The notes: generated from the sequence alone by a model not told the origin. A stretch of DNA of 64,000 nucleotides from Aquamicrobium lusatiense (GCF_014201615.1 NZ_JACHEU010000004.1:186001-250000); one strand, 5' to 3'; positions 27,451 to 36,783 are shown, counted from the first letter of the stretch. Program-made: numbers and translations.

Positions 27451-28868
27451 CGGTACGGCTTCGGGTCGTTGACGTCTGCTGCTACGAGCGGCCTTACCGG
27501 CTGCGCATCCCGTTTCGCTTCGGCATAAAGACCGCGACGGGCGGACGGCAGGCGGTTGTCTCGGTCCGCATCCGTCTGGAAAACGGGCAGGAAGCCACCG
27601 GCTGGGCGGCAGAGGCGCTGAGCGCCAAATGGTTCGACAAGAACCCTTCGCTCACCGATGACCAGAACCATCACCAGCTGCGCCGCTCCATCGAGCTGGC
27701 CGCCGAGGCCCGCCTCGGCTCCGGCCTGCAAACGGCATACGGGCTTTTCGAGACCAGCTATTTCGACCTGAATGATGCATGTGCCGCGCAGGCGCTCAAT
27801 CCGCTGATCGCGAGCTTCGGCATGGCGATGCTCGACCGCGCCATTCTCGATGCCCTGTGCCGGGCGAAGGGCACGAGTTTTGCGCAGGCCATGTCTGCCA
27901 ATCTGGGGGGCATTCATACGGGGCCGCTGGTGCCGGAGCTGGATGGTTTCGATCTCGATGCTTTCCTTGGTTCCCGTCATCCCGCATTGAGCATCGACAT
28001 CCGCCACACCGTGGGGCTGGTCGATCCGCTGGTTCCCGGCGATCAGGAAAGCCGCGTCAATGACGGTTTGCCGGAGACGCTGTCGGAAGTCATCGCGACC
28101 TATGGCTGCCGCTACTACAAGATCAAGATCGGCGGCGATGCGGACGCGGATCTGGACCGGCTCGGCCGGATCGCTGCGCTGCTGGACCAAAGCGGCATCG
28201 ATTACCGCGTGACCCTCGACGGCAACGAACAGTTCGCCGATGGTGAGGCCATTGCAGCATTCTTCGCGCGGGTGGAAGCCGATCCGGCGCTGCGCCGGTT
28301 CAGCAGGTCTCTCCTGTGCCTCGAACAGCCGGTGCGGCGTGACCGCGCGCTGGCAGAGCCGGTGGACCGTCTTGCCGCCCGCATTCCGGTGATCATCGAT
28401 GAATCGGATGGTGGGCTGGATGCGTTCCCGACAGCCCGCGCGCTCGGCTATACGGGCGTGTCGTCGAAGACCTGCAAGGGCTTCTACAAGTCGATACTGA
28501 ACGCAGCCCGGGCTCAGGCCTGGAACGGCGACGGCGCGTCGCGCTATTTCCTCTCTGCTGAAGACCTGACCTGCGAACCCGGCATTTCCCTGCAGCAGGA
28601 TCTCGCGCTCGTCAGCTGGCTGGGGCTCACCCATGTGGAGAAGAATGCCCATCATTTCATAGATGGCTTCGGCAATCGTCCTCACGGTGAAGCGCAGGCT
28701 TTTCTGGCCGCGCATGGCGACCTTTATCATCTCCAGAACGGTGTTGTCCGGCTGAGGCTCGAAGGTGGCAGGGTCGCGATCGGCTCGCTCGCAGCTTCCG
28801 GATTCGGAACGGCATTGTCGCCTGATATTGCCGGTCTGGAGCCCATGCCTCCCGCAGACTGGAGTTAG
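27447..28868 (+). CDS. Enolase-superfamily enzyme (mandelate racemase/muconate lactonizing type)
   Basis: A 473-residue member, longer than the usual 360-400. The barrel carries the KxK pair Lys225/Lys227 (YYKIKIGG), metal ligands Asp258 in LDGNEQF, Glu293 in LEQPV and Glu319 or Asp318 in IDESDGG, and a lysine on the other face, Lys341 in GVSSKTCKG. This is the MLE-like arrangement. Such enzymes abstract the alpha proton of a carboxylate to racemise, dehydrate or cycloisomerise it. An acid-sugar dehydratase or a lactonizing enzyme would suit the cluster. The gene overlaps the ATPase by 4 bp and ends the operon before the TPP-like leader. Confidence 0.86.
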   Translation: MTVRLRVVDVCCYERPYRLRIPFRFGIKTATGGRQAVVSVRIRLENGQEATGWAAEALSAKWFDKNPSLTDDQNHHQLRRSIELAAEARLGSGLQTAYGLFETSYFDLNDACAAQALNPLIASFGMAMLDRAILDALCRAKGTSFAQAMSANLGGIHTGPLVPELDGFDLDAFLGSRHPALSIDIRHTVGLVDPLVPGDQESRVNDGLPETLSEVIATYGCRYYKIKIGGDADADLDRLGRIAALLDQSGIDYRVTLDGNEQFADGEAIAAFFARVEADPALRRFSRSLLCLEQPVRRDRALAEPVDRLAARIPVIIDESDGGLDAFPTARALGYTGVSSKTCKGFYKSILNAARAQAWNGDGASRYFLSAEDLTCEPGISLQQDLALVSWLGLTHVEKNAHHFIDGFGNRPHGEAQAFLAAHGDLYHLQNGVVRLRLEGGRVAIGSLAASGFGTALSPDIAGLEPMPPADWS

Positions 28869-29035
28869 CCCGCTCCCCGCGCAGAAGCGTCCTGATGCCC
28901 TGCCGCGCGTGGGCATGAGCGCCGTGGATTTGCGGTGGCGATTGGGGCAGCTGCTGTACCCAACAAGGGCTGGTACATTTGCCTCAGGGGCAGTGATCCT
29001 TGCCAACATCAAACTATTTCTGAACAACGGCACCT

Positions 29036-29123
29036 GTCGGGGCCGTCAGCCACGGCTGAGAGGCGGTAGGGGCCAGCCCCGGCCGGAACCCTGCCTGATG
29101 AAATGAATAATGAAAGGGAAGAT
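29036..29123 (+). ncRNA. TPP-riboswitch-like leader (degenerate thi-box)
   Basis: The leader has a GTCGGGG block (29036-29042), a perfect 5-bp P3-like stem GCCGT/ACGGC (29042-29046 and 29052-29056) and the conserved CTGAGA (29056-29061). An extra GGGGC/GCCCC stem, then ACCCT (29088-29092), CCTGAT (29094-29099), TAATG (29108-29112) and AGGGA (29115-29119) follow, in the order of the thi-box. AGGGA doubles as the ribosome-binding site of the ATG at 29124, as in translation-controlling TPP riboswitches. The helix around the pyrophosphate sensor (normally CUGG/CCAG between CCUGAU and AGGGA) is not recognisable, so it may be a divergent or decayed element. Confidence 0.5.
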
Positions 29124-30674
29124 ATGAACGGCGCCGACATGCTTTGCGATGTGCTTCTGGTGAACGACATTGACGTTTGCTTCGCCAATCCGGGAACCTC
29201 CGAAATGCATTTCGTTGCCGCGCTTGATCGCAAGCCGCAGATGCGCTGCGTGCTGGGTCTGGCCGAGGGCGTTGTGACAGGCGCCGCCGACGGTTACGCG
29301 CGCATGGCCGACAAGCCTGCCGCCACCCTGCTGCATACGGGGCCGGGGCTCGCCAACGGTCTTGCCAATCTGCACAATGCCCGCCGCGCCCGCACACCCA
29401 TGGTCAATGTGGTGGGCGATCATGCCACCTATCATCTGAAGCATGATGCGCCGCTGACAAGTGACATCGAAGGCCTTGCCCGGCCCATGTCGCACTGGGT
29501 TGGCCGTATCGAGAGCGCCGCCGGAGTGCGCACGCGCACGGAAGAGGCTTATCGCGAGGCGCAGATGCGCCGGGGTGTCTCGACGCTGATCCTGCCGGCG
29601 GACGCGGCGTGGGGCGAGGTTCAGCCCGAAACGCTCGGCCCCGTAACCCTGCCGCAACCGCCCGCCATTTCCGCTGACCTGCTTTCCGCTGCCGGAGCGG
29701 CGTTGCGCAGCGGCAGGCGCGCGGTCATCATTCTGGCCGGCCGGGCGCTGCGCGCCGGTGCCCTCGAAACCGCGGGGCGCATCGCGGCTGCCACCGGTGC
29801 GGCGCTGTTTTCGCAGACCTCCGACCGCACCGCGCGGGGTGCCGGCAGGGTTGCGGCCCGTCCTGTGCCTTACAATGTCGATCAGGCGGTGCAGGCATTG
29901 CGCGAGTTCGAGGTGGCGATCTGCCTCGGCGGGCATGCGCCGGTCGGGTTCTTCGCCTATCCCGGCAAGCCCGGCGCGATGCTGCCGGCCGACTGCGAGG
30001 TCATCCAGCTTGCAGAGCATGAGCACGATCTGGCCGGCGCGCTTGAGGCGCTTGCCGCCGAAATCGGCGTGCGCGGCGATGCTCCGTTCGTGGCCGGTCG
30101 TTTCAACCAGCGCGAGATCGCTGCTCCGAATGGCGTGCTCGATGCGGACAGCATTTCCGTGGCGGTGGCGCGCGCTCTGCCTGAAGACGCAATCCTGATC
30201 GATGAGGCGATCACCTCGGGCGGGCGTCTGACGGCGTTGTCGCCGGGGCTCGTTCCGCATGACCATGTGCCGCTGACGGGCGGCGCGATCGGCGAAGGCA
30301 TTCCGCTGGCGGTTGGTGCCGCCATTGCCTGTCCGCAGCGCAAGGTGGTGGCCATGCAGGCCGACGGCAGCGGCATGTACACCGTGCAGGGCCTGTGGAC
30401 GCAGGCGCGCGAAAATCTCGATGTGGTGACAGTCATTCTGTCAAACCGTGCCTATGCCATTTTGCAGGGCGAAATGCGCAATGTCGGCGTCAACAATTTT
30501 GGGCGCAACGCACGGCGCATGCTCGATCTGGATTCGCCCGACCTCGACTGGTGCCTGATCGCGCGCGGCATGGGTGTGGAAGCTGCCCGTGCCGACACGA
30601 TCGAACAATTCATCGATCTGTTCGGGACGGCGCTGACGAGAAAAGGGCCGTTCCTGATCGAGGCGCGGATCTGA
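29124..30674 (+). CDS. Thiamine-diphosphate-dependent enzyme, acetolactate synthase large subunit family
   Basis: A 516-residue TPP enzyme of the acetolactate synthase/benzoylformate decarboxylase family. The N-terminal PYR domain has ANPGTSEMHFVAAL and the catalytic Glu48 in GLAEGVVTGAADGYARM. The C-terminal PP domain binds Mg-TPP through ADGSGMYTVQGLWTQAREN and SNRAYAIL (about 412-445). No regulatory subunit gene is nearby, so a catabolic decarboxylase or ligase is as likely as acetolactate synthesis. The ATG at 29124 has AGGGAAG just upstream; an ATG 21 bp earlier lies inside the leader structure. It follows the acid-catabolism operon on the same strand. Confidence 0.9.
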   Translation: MNGADMLCDVLLVNDIDVCFANPGTSEMHFVAALDRKPQMRCVLGLAEGVVTGAADGYARMADKPAATLLHTGPGLANGLANLHNARRARTPMVNVVGDHATYHLKHDAPLTSDIEGLARPMSHWVGRIESAAGVRTRTEEAYREAQMRRGVSTLILPADAAWGEVQPETLGPVTLPQPPAISADLLSAAGAALRSGRRAVIILAGRALRAGALETAGRIAAATGAALFSQTSDRTARGAGRVAARPVPYNVDQAVQALREFEVAICLGGHAPVGFFAYPGKPGAMLPADCEVIQLAEHEHDLAGALEALAAEIGVRGDAPFVAGRFNQREIAAPNGVLDADSISVAVARALPEDAILIDEAITSGGRLTALSPGLVPHDHVPLTGGAIGEGIPLAVGAAIACPQRKVVAMQADGSGMYTVQGLWTQARENLDVVTVILSNRAYAILQGEMRNVGVNNFGRNARRMLDLDSPDLDWCLIARGMGVEAARADTIEQFIDLFGTALTRKGPFLIEARI

Positions 30675-30704
30675 AGCCTTGCCTGAAGGCTGATCGTAAA
30701 TCGC

Positions 30705-30730
30705 AAAGGGGGTGCCGAGGCATCCCCTTT
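30705..30730. terminator. Bidirectional terminator between the TPP enzyme and kinase genes
   Basis: AAAGGGGGTGC and GCATCCCCTTT pair over 11 positions (one G-T) around a CGAG loop. The outer A and T runs serve as U-tracts on either strand, between two converging genes. The arm reaches the stop codon of the kinase gene. Confidence 0.75.
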
Positions 30731-32379
30731 CAGCAGGCGCGCATGTCGCGGTAGACCAGCTGCAAAGCCTTGAAGGCTGCGTAGCGCTCTGCGTGCAGAT
30801 CGGCGATGGCGCCTGTCGCGGGCTGATGGACGCTGCCGGAAGCCGAAAGCTGCGCCATCGCTTCGCCCATCGTGGCGAAGGCGCCGCCGGCGACCGCACC
30901 CAGAATGGCGGAACCCAGCAATACGGGCTCTTCGGTGCGCGGCGCCACCACCGGTTTGCCGCCGGCTTCCGCCAGCAGGGTGCGCACGAAATCGCTCTGC
31001 CCGGCACCGCCGCTGATCACCACCTGTTCGACATGGGCACCGGCTTCGGCCTGAACCTCGATGATCTGGCGCAGCCCGTAACCGATGCTGCAGATGCCGG
31101 CGACATAGAGCGCGACGAGGCTGTCGAGATCGTCTTCCATGCCAAGACCTGCGATCACGGCCCGCGCCTCGGGGTCGGCGAAGGGGGCGCGGTTGCCGAG
31201 GAATTCGGGCACGACATGCAGCCCCTTCACCAGCCGCACGGCCTCCGTGGCGGTGCCGGCACGCTCAAGGGCGAGGTCGGCGAGCAGCACGGGAAGGGCG
31301 ACGCCCTTCGCATCGGCGCGGGCTTTCGCTGCGCCATGGGCGGGATGCATGGCGATAAGCCGTTCGATGGCCGCACCCGCTGCGCTCTGGCCGCCTTCGT
31401 TCAGCCACATGCCCGGCACCATGGCTGAATAATAGGGACCCCAGACGCCGGGAACGAACACCGGCTCGCTGGTCGAGGTCATGGTGCAGGAGGACGTGCC
31501 GAAGACATAGGCGAGGTTGCGCTGCGGCTCGCCGCCGATGCCGACCGTGCCGATGCCTCCCGCATGCGCGTCGATCATCCCGGCGGCCACGGCGGTGCCC
31601 GCGACGAGACCCATGGCTGCGGCTGCCTCTTCAGTCAGGCCGCTGCCGAGCGCGGTGCCCGGCTCGACGATGCGCGTGCCGATGCGCGAAAAACCTTCAT
31701 CGGCAAGCACATCGAGGCCGATCTTGCGGAAGTAGCTTTCATCCCAGCGCTGTTCATGGGCGAGATAGGTCCATTTGCAGGTGACGGTGCAGATGGAACG
31801 GGCGAGATCGTCGCTGGCGCGCCATGTCAGATAGTCGGCGAGGTCGAAGAATTGCCATGCGGCGTCGAAGATCTGCGGCCGGTTTTCCTTCAACCACAGA
31901 AGCTTGGGTGTTTCCATTTCCGGCGAAATGCGCTCGCCGACATAGCGCAGCACCGGATGGCCGAGTTTGTTGATGCGCTCCGCCTGTTCTGTGGCGCGGT
32001 GGTCCATCCACACGATGATGTCGCGGCCGGCATCTTCGCAGGGGCCAACCGCAAGCGGTGTTCCGCCTTCGCCCAGCACCACCAGCGAGCAGGTGGCGTC
32101 GAAGCCGATGCCGGCCACGGAAGCCGGATCGATACGGGCTGCCGCGACAGCCTCCTTCACGCTGGCGCAGACGGCGTCCCAGATTTCAGCGCTCGACTGC
32201 TCGACCATCGATCCCGCTTCGCGAAAAAGGGCGATGTCGCGTTTTGCGGTGGCCAGCATCCGGCCTTCGAGGTCGAACAGGCCAGCGCGGGCACTTCCTG
32301 TGCCGACATCGATACCGATCACATAGCGGTTGGCTCGGGCCGTATCGCGCGGCGCGGAAGCACCGGTCGTCGTGCTCAT
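30730..32379 (-). CDS. FGGY-family D-ribulokinase (ribitol catabolism)
   Basis: A 549-residue sugar kinase. The N-terminal nucleotide-fold start VIGIDVGTGSARAGLFD, the sugar-binding IVWMDHRATEQAERIN, and the C-terminal VVISGGAGQSDFVRTLLAE with EPVLLGSAILGA are all present. It reads closest to the pentulose (D-ribulose) kinase branch of FGGY. D-ribulose 5-phosphate is the product expected after ribitol dehydrogenase. The start at 32379 (MSTTTGA) lies 50 bp after the dehydrogenase gene; the longer open frame upstream is only its shadow. It is the last gene of the ribitol operon. Activity on xylulose or other pentuloses cannot be excluded. Confidence 0.9.
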   Translation of the reverse strand: MSTTTGASAPRDTARANRYVIGIDVGTGSARAGLFDLEGRMLATAKRDIALFREAGSMVEQSSAEIWDAVCASVKEAVAAARIDPASVAGIGFDATCSLVVLGEGGTPLAVGPCEDAGRDIIVWMDHRATEQAERINKLGHPVLRYVGERISPEMETPKLLWLKENRPQIFDAAWQFFDLADYLTWRASDDLARSICTVTCKWTYLAHEQRWDESYFRKIGLDVLADEGFSRIGTRIVEPGTALGSGLTEEAAAAMGLVAGTAVAAGMIDAHAGGIGTVGIGGEPQRNLAYVFGTSSCTMTSTSEPVFVPGVWGPYYSAMVPGMWLNEGGQSAAGAAIERLIAMHPAHGAAKARADAKGVALPVLLADLALERAGTATEAVRLVKGLHVVPEFLGNRAPFADPEARAVIAGLGMEDDLDSLVALYVAGICSIGYGLRQIIEVQAEAGAHVEQVVISGGAGQSDFVRTLLAEAGGKPVVAPRTEEPVLLGSAILGAVAGGAFATMGEAMAQLSASGSVHQPATGAIADLHAERYAAFKALQLVYRDMRAC

Positions 32380-32429
32380 GGGTACACTCTCAAGACTCAA
32401 AAAGAGGACGAAGGGGCGGGCTTCCCCTC

Positions 32430-33158
32430 TTACAGATCGACGCTGTTTGGCAGGATGACCAGATCGCGAATGGTGACGTTGCGCGGGCGCGACAGCATGA
32501 ACAGCACGGCTTCGGCCACTTCCTTCGGCTGCATCAGGCTGCCATTGGCGAGCGCCTCCTCCATCTTGGCTTTCGGCCAGTCGTCGAGCAGGGCCGTCAC
32601 CACCGGGCCAGGCAATACCGCGCCGACGCGCACACCATGCTGCGCCACCTGACGGCGGGTGGAATGAACGAAGGCCTGCACGGCGAATTTCGAGGCGGTG
32701 TAGATCGGCTCCCACACTACCGGCACCACACCGGCGATGGAGCTGGTGAACAGGATGTCGCCGCTCTTCTGCGCGATCATGTGTGGCAGCACCGCATGGA
32801 CCGAGCGGAACGCGGCGTTGATGTTGAGGTTGAGCATCCGGTCCCATGCGTCGGGATCGCCTTCGGCCACCGGCCCGCCGATATAGGCGCCGGCATTGGC
32901 GTGGAAAATGTCGAGACGACCGGCAGCGTCGAGAATACGCGGCAACATGCCCGACACGTCTGACGGCGAAAGAAGGTCGACCACCAGCGGTCTGGCGCGT
33001 TCGCCCAGCTCGGCGCACAGGGTTTCGAGACGGCCCGCGGCCCGGTCGATCAGCATCACCGTGGCCCCTTCGGCCAGCAGCGTGCGCGCGCATTCGAGGC
33101 CGATGCCCGATGCCGCGCCGGTGATGGCCGCGACCTTGCCCTTCATGATTTCCGCCAT
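32430..33158 (-). CDS. rbtD: Ribitol 2-dehydrogenase (SDR family)
   Basis: A 242-residue classical SDR oxidising ribitol to D-ribulose with [11 protein letters not shown] is at 13-20, the HANAG motif replaces the usual NNAG, the active-site Ser is in FTSSIAG, and YTASK supplies Tyr and Lys. Long stretches read almost like Klebsiella RbtD (for example [32 protein letters not shown] and the C-terminal VILPNSVDL), which makes the assignment specific. A strong AGGAAGGAA ribosome-binding site precedes the ATG. It sits between the ABC permease and the kinase. Confidence 0.94.
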   Translation of the reverse strand: MAEIMKGKVAAITGAASGIGLECARTLLAEGATVMLIDRAAGRLETLCAELGERARPLVVDLLSPSDVSGMLPRILDAAGRLDIFHANAGAYIGGPVAEGDPDAWDRMLNLNINAAFRSVHAVLPHMIAQKSGDILFTSSIAGVVPVVWEPIYTASKFAVQAFVHSTRRQVAQHGVRVGAVLPGPVVTALLDDWPKAKMEEALANGSLMQPKEVAEAVLFMLSRPRNVTIRDLVILPNSVDL

Positions 33159-33177
33159 GATGTTTCCTTCCTGTGGA

Positions 33178-34455
33178 TCAGGCTCTGCCGTGGCTGACGC
33201 GGGAGCGGCGGGCGAGCGAATCGACGATGACGGCGATGGCCAGAACCGCGCCGGTGATCATGTAGCGCAGCGAAGAGCTGAGATTGAGCAGTGTCAGGCC
33301 GTTGGAAATGGCCTGAATGACGATGATGCCGAGCAGGGCGGAATAGGCGCTGCCGCGTCCGCCGAACAGGCTGGTTCCGCCGATGACGGCAGCCGCGATG
33401 GCATTGAGATTGACGTCGCCGGTGCCGGCCTGCTGGCTGGAGGAGGCAAGGCGGGAGGCGGCCAGAATGCCGCCAAGGGCTGCCAGCGTCGAGCACAGCA
33501 TGAAGGCCGACATGTAGATGCGGCGCACATTGATGCCGGAACGCCGTGCGGCTTCGCGATTGCCGCCGACGGCGAACATGGAGCGGCCCCAGCGGGTGCG
33601 GGTCAGCGCATAGTCCAGCAGCACCACCAGTGCCACGAACAGGCCGAACATCCACGGCACGCCGCGCCCCAGATTGAGATAGTAGACGGCGAACTGGATG
33701 ACCACGGTGAACAGACCGGCCTTGAAGGCAAGCGCGCCGAGCGGTTGCGAGGAAAGGCCGACGGCATGGCGGCGGGCGCGGTTGCGCAGGCCCAGCACCA
33801 CCATCACCACACCGGGAAGCAGCGCCAGCAGATGGGATGTCCAGCCCGGCATCACCATGACCTGTCCGAAACGCACCAGCGGCGAGGCATAGGGCAGGTT
33901 GATGGAGCCGGTCGGACCCAGAATGTAAAGCTGCAGGCCAAGCAGGGCCAGAAGTCCGGCCAGCGTGGCGACGAAGCTCGGCATGCCCAGCCTGTTGTAG
34001 AGCATGGCGTAGAGCGCGCCCATCGCGGCTCCGGCAGCAAGTGCGACGGCAATACCGCCGGCAATCGGCCAGCCGGCATTGACCCACAAGACGCCGATGA
34101 TGGCCGAGGCCAGACCGCTCATCGAGCCAACCGACAGGTCGATTTCGCCCAGCAGCAGCACGCACACGATGCCAAGCGAAATAACGCCGATGGTGGCGCT
34201 GTCGAACAGCAGATTCACCAGATTGTTGGGTGCGAGGAAAACCGGATTAAGGATGCTGAACACGGTGGAGATGACGATCAGCCCCACTGCAACCGGCAGC
34301 ATGCCGAGATCGCCGGTGCGGACGCGCGCGAAGAAGCTGCGCACCATGCCGCCAATGCTCTCATCGGGGCGCACGCGCTCGTCGGAACGGTCGAGCGCCG
34401 CTTCTGCGGTGGCATTCTCATCGGATGAGGGTTTGGTGGAAACTGGCGTGGTCAT
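33178..34455 (-). CDS. Ribose/xylose-type sugar ABC transporter permease (probable ribitol uptake)
   Basis: A 425-residue RbsC/XylH-like permease with many helices. It includes [26 protein letters not shown] and [17 protein letters not shown], the cytoplasmic [25 protein letters not shown] that contacts the ATPase, and [21 protein letters not shown]. At 425 residues it is closer to XylH than to RbsC. Its ATG overlaps the ATPase stop by four bases. Ribitol is the inferred cargo because the dehydrogenase and kinase follow in the same operon. Confidence 0.93.
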   Translation of the reverse strand: MTTPVSTKPSSDENATAEAALDRSDERVRPDESIGGMVRSFFARVRTGDLGMLPVAVGLIVISTVFSILNPVFLAPNNLVNLLFDSATIGVISLGIVCVLLLGEIDLSVGSMSGLASAIIGVLWVNAGWPIAGGIAVALAAGAAMGALYAMLYNRLGMPSFVATLAGLLALLGLQLYILGPTGSINLPYASPLVRFGQVMVMPGWTSHLLALLPGVVMVVLGLRNRARRHAVGLSSQPLGALAFKAGLFTVVIQFAVYYLNLGRGVPWMFGLFVALVVLLDYALTRTRWGRSMFAVGGNREAARRSGINVRRIYMSAFMLCSTLAALGGILAASRLASSSQQAGTGDVNLNAIAAAVIGGTSLFGGRGSAYSALLGIIVIQAISNGLTLLNLSSSLRYMITGAVLAIAVIVDSLARRSRVSHGRA

Positions 34456-35279
34456 GCTCTTGCCCCGCTGATGCCGTCGGTTTTATTGCCGGCGTCCAGA
34501 CGGGCGCGGCGACGCGACACTGCGTTTTCGGTGGCGCCGGTAATGGCGGTCACGAGTTCGTTGTTGGTGGCGTCCGGGCTGAAAACGCCATTGTTGCGCC
34601 CAAGGCGCAGCACCACGACGCGGTCAGCCACGGCACGGACGTCTTCCATATTGTGGCTGATGATGATGACGCCGAGGCCGCGATCGCGCACCCGCTCGAT
34701 GAGGTTCAGCACTTCCGCCGTCTGGGCTACGCCAAGGGCCGCGGTGGGCTCGTCCAGCATGATGATCTTGGGATCGAGCAGCAGCGAGCGGGCGATGGCG
34801 ACCGTCTGGCGCTGACCGCCCGACAGGGAAGCGACCGGCTCGCGAACTGAGGGGATGCGCGCGGCAAGTTCGCGCAGCAGCGTCCATGCCTTCACCTCCA
34901 TGGCCACCTCGTCGAGGTTCCATGGCGACAGCTCATGGCCGAGAAACAGATTGGCGACGACGTCGAGGTTCTCGCACAGCGCCAGATCCTGAAACACCGT
35001 GGCGATGCCCAGTTCCAGCGCCCGCCCAGGGCTGTCGAGCGATACGGTTTCGCCGCAGAATTCGATGGTGCCGGAGGACGGCTGATGCACGCCGGCCAGA
35101 ATCTTGATGAGCGTCGATTTGCCAGCGCCATTGTCGCCGACCAGCGCCACCACCTCGCCCGCATGAACATCGAGATCGATGTCGGTCAGCGCCGAAACGG
35201 CCCCGAAGTTCTTGGAGATCTGGCGAAGTTTAAGGATGGGGCTGCCCGGTTGTGGGCCTGCGCCGGCTTGCTGGTTCAT
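34452..35279 (-). CDS. Sugar ABC transporter ATP-binding protein (single ABC domain)
   Basis: A 275-residue ATPase with Walker A GDNGAGKS, signature SLSGGQRQT, Walker B IIMLDEPTAALG and the switch His in IISHNMEDV. Ribose-type ATPases usually have two ABC domains. This single-domain form matches the XylG-short/FrcA group found in alphaproteobacteria. The ATG at 35279 has AGAGG upstream; the open frame extends to 35381 but passes through the GC hairpin at 35309. It couples to the permease at 33178. Confidence 0.93.
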   Translation of the reverse strand: MNQQAGAGPQPGSPILKLRQISKNFGAVSALTDIDLDVHAGEVVALVGDNGAGKSTLIKILAGVHQPSSGTIEFCGETVSLDSPGRALELGIATVFQDLALCENLDVVANLFLGHELSPWNLDEVAMEVKAWTLLRELAARIPSVREPVASLSGGQRQTVAIARSLLLDPKIIMLDEPTAALGVAQTAEVLNLIERVRDRGLGVIIISHNMEDVRAVADRVVVLRLGRNNGVFSPDATNNELVTAITGATENAVSRRRARLDAGNKTDGISGARA

Positions 35280-35308
35280 CTTTGAATGGCCTCTGCTTGG
35301 CAGGATAA

Positions 35309-35334
35309 GCCCGGCCGGCCGGAGCCGGCCGGGC
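35309..35334 (-). terminator. Very stable GC hairpin after the sugar-binding-protein gene
   Basis: GCCCGGCCGGC and GCCGGCCGGGC form a perfect 11-bp all-GC stem with a CGGA loop, nine bases beyond the binding-protein stop and 29 bp before the ATPase ATG. No U-run follows. It probably stabilises the binding-protein message and limits read-through. Confidence 0.6.
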
Positions 35335-35343
35335 ACAGGCATA

Positions 35344-36390
35344 TTACTCGGTAATGCCGAGCTTCTTGCAAGCCTCGGCATATTCGCCGGTGCAGACCTG
35401 CTCAGCGGTCTGGATGCCCTTGTCGAAGATTTCAGCCTTGATGTTCTCAGACGTCACCACTGCCGGAACGAACAGCTCCGAAGGCGTGTCGTAGAGCGTG
35501 GTCTTCGCCTCGGGCGTTTCGCCCTTCACGAACTGCACGGCCACCTTTGCAGCGGCAGCGGCAACGATCTCCGAAGGCTTGGAGATGGTGTTGTACTGGT
35601 CGCCGGCGATGATCAGCTGCAGGGCGGCGATGGTGGCGTCATTGCCGGTCACCGGAGGAACGGGCTGCACGCCAGCGGCCTTGAAGGCTGCAATGACGCC
35701 GCCGCCGGTGCCGTCATTGGCGGCAACCACGCCCCTGATCTTGTCGCCGAAGCGGGTGATCTGGCCGGCGGCCCATTCCTGCGCCTTCGGCGGCGCCCAT
35801 TCCGGCGTGTCGAACTCGGCGAGCGTCTCGAAACCGGATTCCTTCAGGCCCCGATGGATGCCGTCGCGGATCAGGCCTGCGGCAGCGTCGGTCGGCGAGC
35901 CGTTGACCTGCAGCACGCCCGCGCCATCCTCGACGCCATTCGCCTTCATGTGGTCGACCAGGGATTTGGAGATGGCGTAGCCGATGCCTTCATTGTCGAA
36001 GGAGACATAGTAGTCGGCCGGCTTGTCCGGGATCGGGCGGTCATAGGCGACGACCTTGACGCCCTGCGAATGGGCTATCTCGACGAGACCCGCTGCGGCA
36101 GCGGAGTCGACCGGATCGAGCACGATGACCTTGGCGCCCTGCGCGATCACCGAGTTGAACTGCTGCTGCTGGAGCGAGGCGTCGGCATTGGCGTTCTGGT
36201 AGATGACCGTGCAGCTGGCGCACAGCTTCTCCATCTCTGCCTTGAAGCCCGGATAGTCATGCTCCTCGTAACGCGTCGATGCCTGATCCGGCATCAGGAA
36301 CGCGACGGTGGCGGCTTCATCTGCCTGCGCCTGCGCCGTGCACAGAACGCCGGCGGCAGCCGTCGCCATCAGGAAAGTGCGGAAATTCAT
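35344..36390 (-). CDS. Sugar-binding periplasmic protein (RbsB/XylF type, probable ribitol)
   Basis: A 348-residue type I periplasmic binding protein. A 23-residue signal peptide ends AQA-DE. The mature chain has the RbsB/XylF pattern: TVAFLMPDQASTRYEEHDYPGF, GAKVIVLDPVDSAAAAGLV, VVAYDRPI, the GVVAANDGTGGG hinge strand and VTGNDATIAALQLI. The ATG at 36390 is preceded by a near-consensus AAGGAGGA. It is the first gene of the ribitol operon, divergent from the LacI-type regulator. Confidence 0.93.
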   Translation of the reverse strand: MNFRTFLMATAAAGVLCTAQAQADEAATVAFLMPDQASTRYEEHDYPGFKAEMEKLCASCTVIYQNANADASLQQQQFNSVIAQGAKVIVLDPVDSAAAAGLVEIAHSQGVKVVAYDRPIPDKPADYYVSFDNEGIGYAISKSLVDHMKANGVEDGAGVLQVNGSPTDAAAGLIRDGIHRGLKESGFETLAEFDTPEWAPPKAQEWAAGQITRFGDKIRGVVAANDGTGGGVIAAFKAAGVQPVPPVTGNDATIAALQLIIAGDQYNTISKPSEIVAAAAAKVAVQFVKGETPEAKTTLYDTPSELFVPAVVTSENIKAEIFDKGIQTAEQVCTGEYAEACKKLGITE

Positions 36391-36577
36391 GGTGTCCTCC
36401 TTGTAAACGACAAATCCGTGCCGGGAAGTTGATGCCCTGAAACCGGCACGGACCGGGTCAAAGGCCGGGAGCCTCATGCGCGACGTCTCGGAACTGCTCC
36501 ACGACGTGGCACATGCACCGGTTCAAGCTTCAGAATACTCCCGAACGCCTCCCGATCGGTCTTCGATATGCAACCGC

Positions 36578-36613
36578 CTTCATCGATTGTGCATGATAGC
36601 TCAATCGATGAAG
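36578..36613. promoter_or_regulatory. Twin LacI-type operators forming a perfect 12-bp inverted repeat
   Basis: CTTCATCGATTG (36578-36589) and CAATCGATGAAG (36602-36613) are exact complements separated by 12 bp. Each arm is itself a LacI-type box around a central CG (TCATCGATTG), with centres 24 bp apart. They lie in the 393-bp divergent region between the ribitol transporter and the LacI-like regulator, about 190 bp from either start. No other feature is evident in that region. Confidence 0.7.
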
Positions 36614-36783
36614 CAAAAATTGCCACCTTCAGATATTGATGTCAAGCTGGCGCAAATCAGACGGGGTGGATAAGAGCTTTACGCTGCGTCTTATGCATGG
36701 CGGGCACTGCCTCGCAGGTGAAAAGCGCGGGAGATGGCGGCAGCGCGGGGGGAAGCGGAGCGGCCACAGAGGAGAGAATTCTG

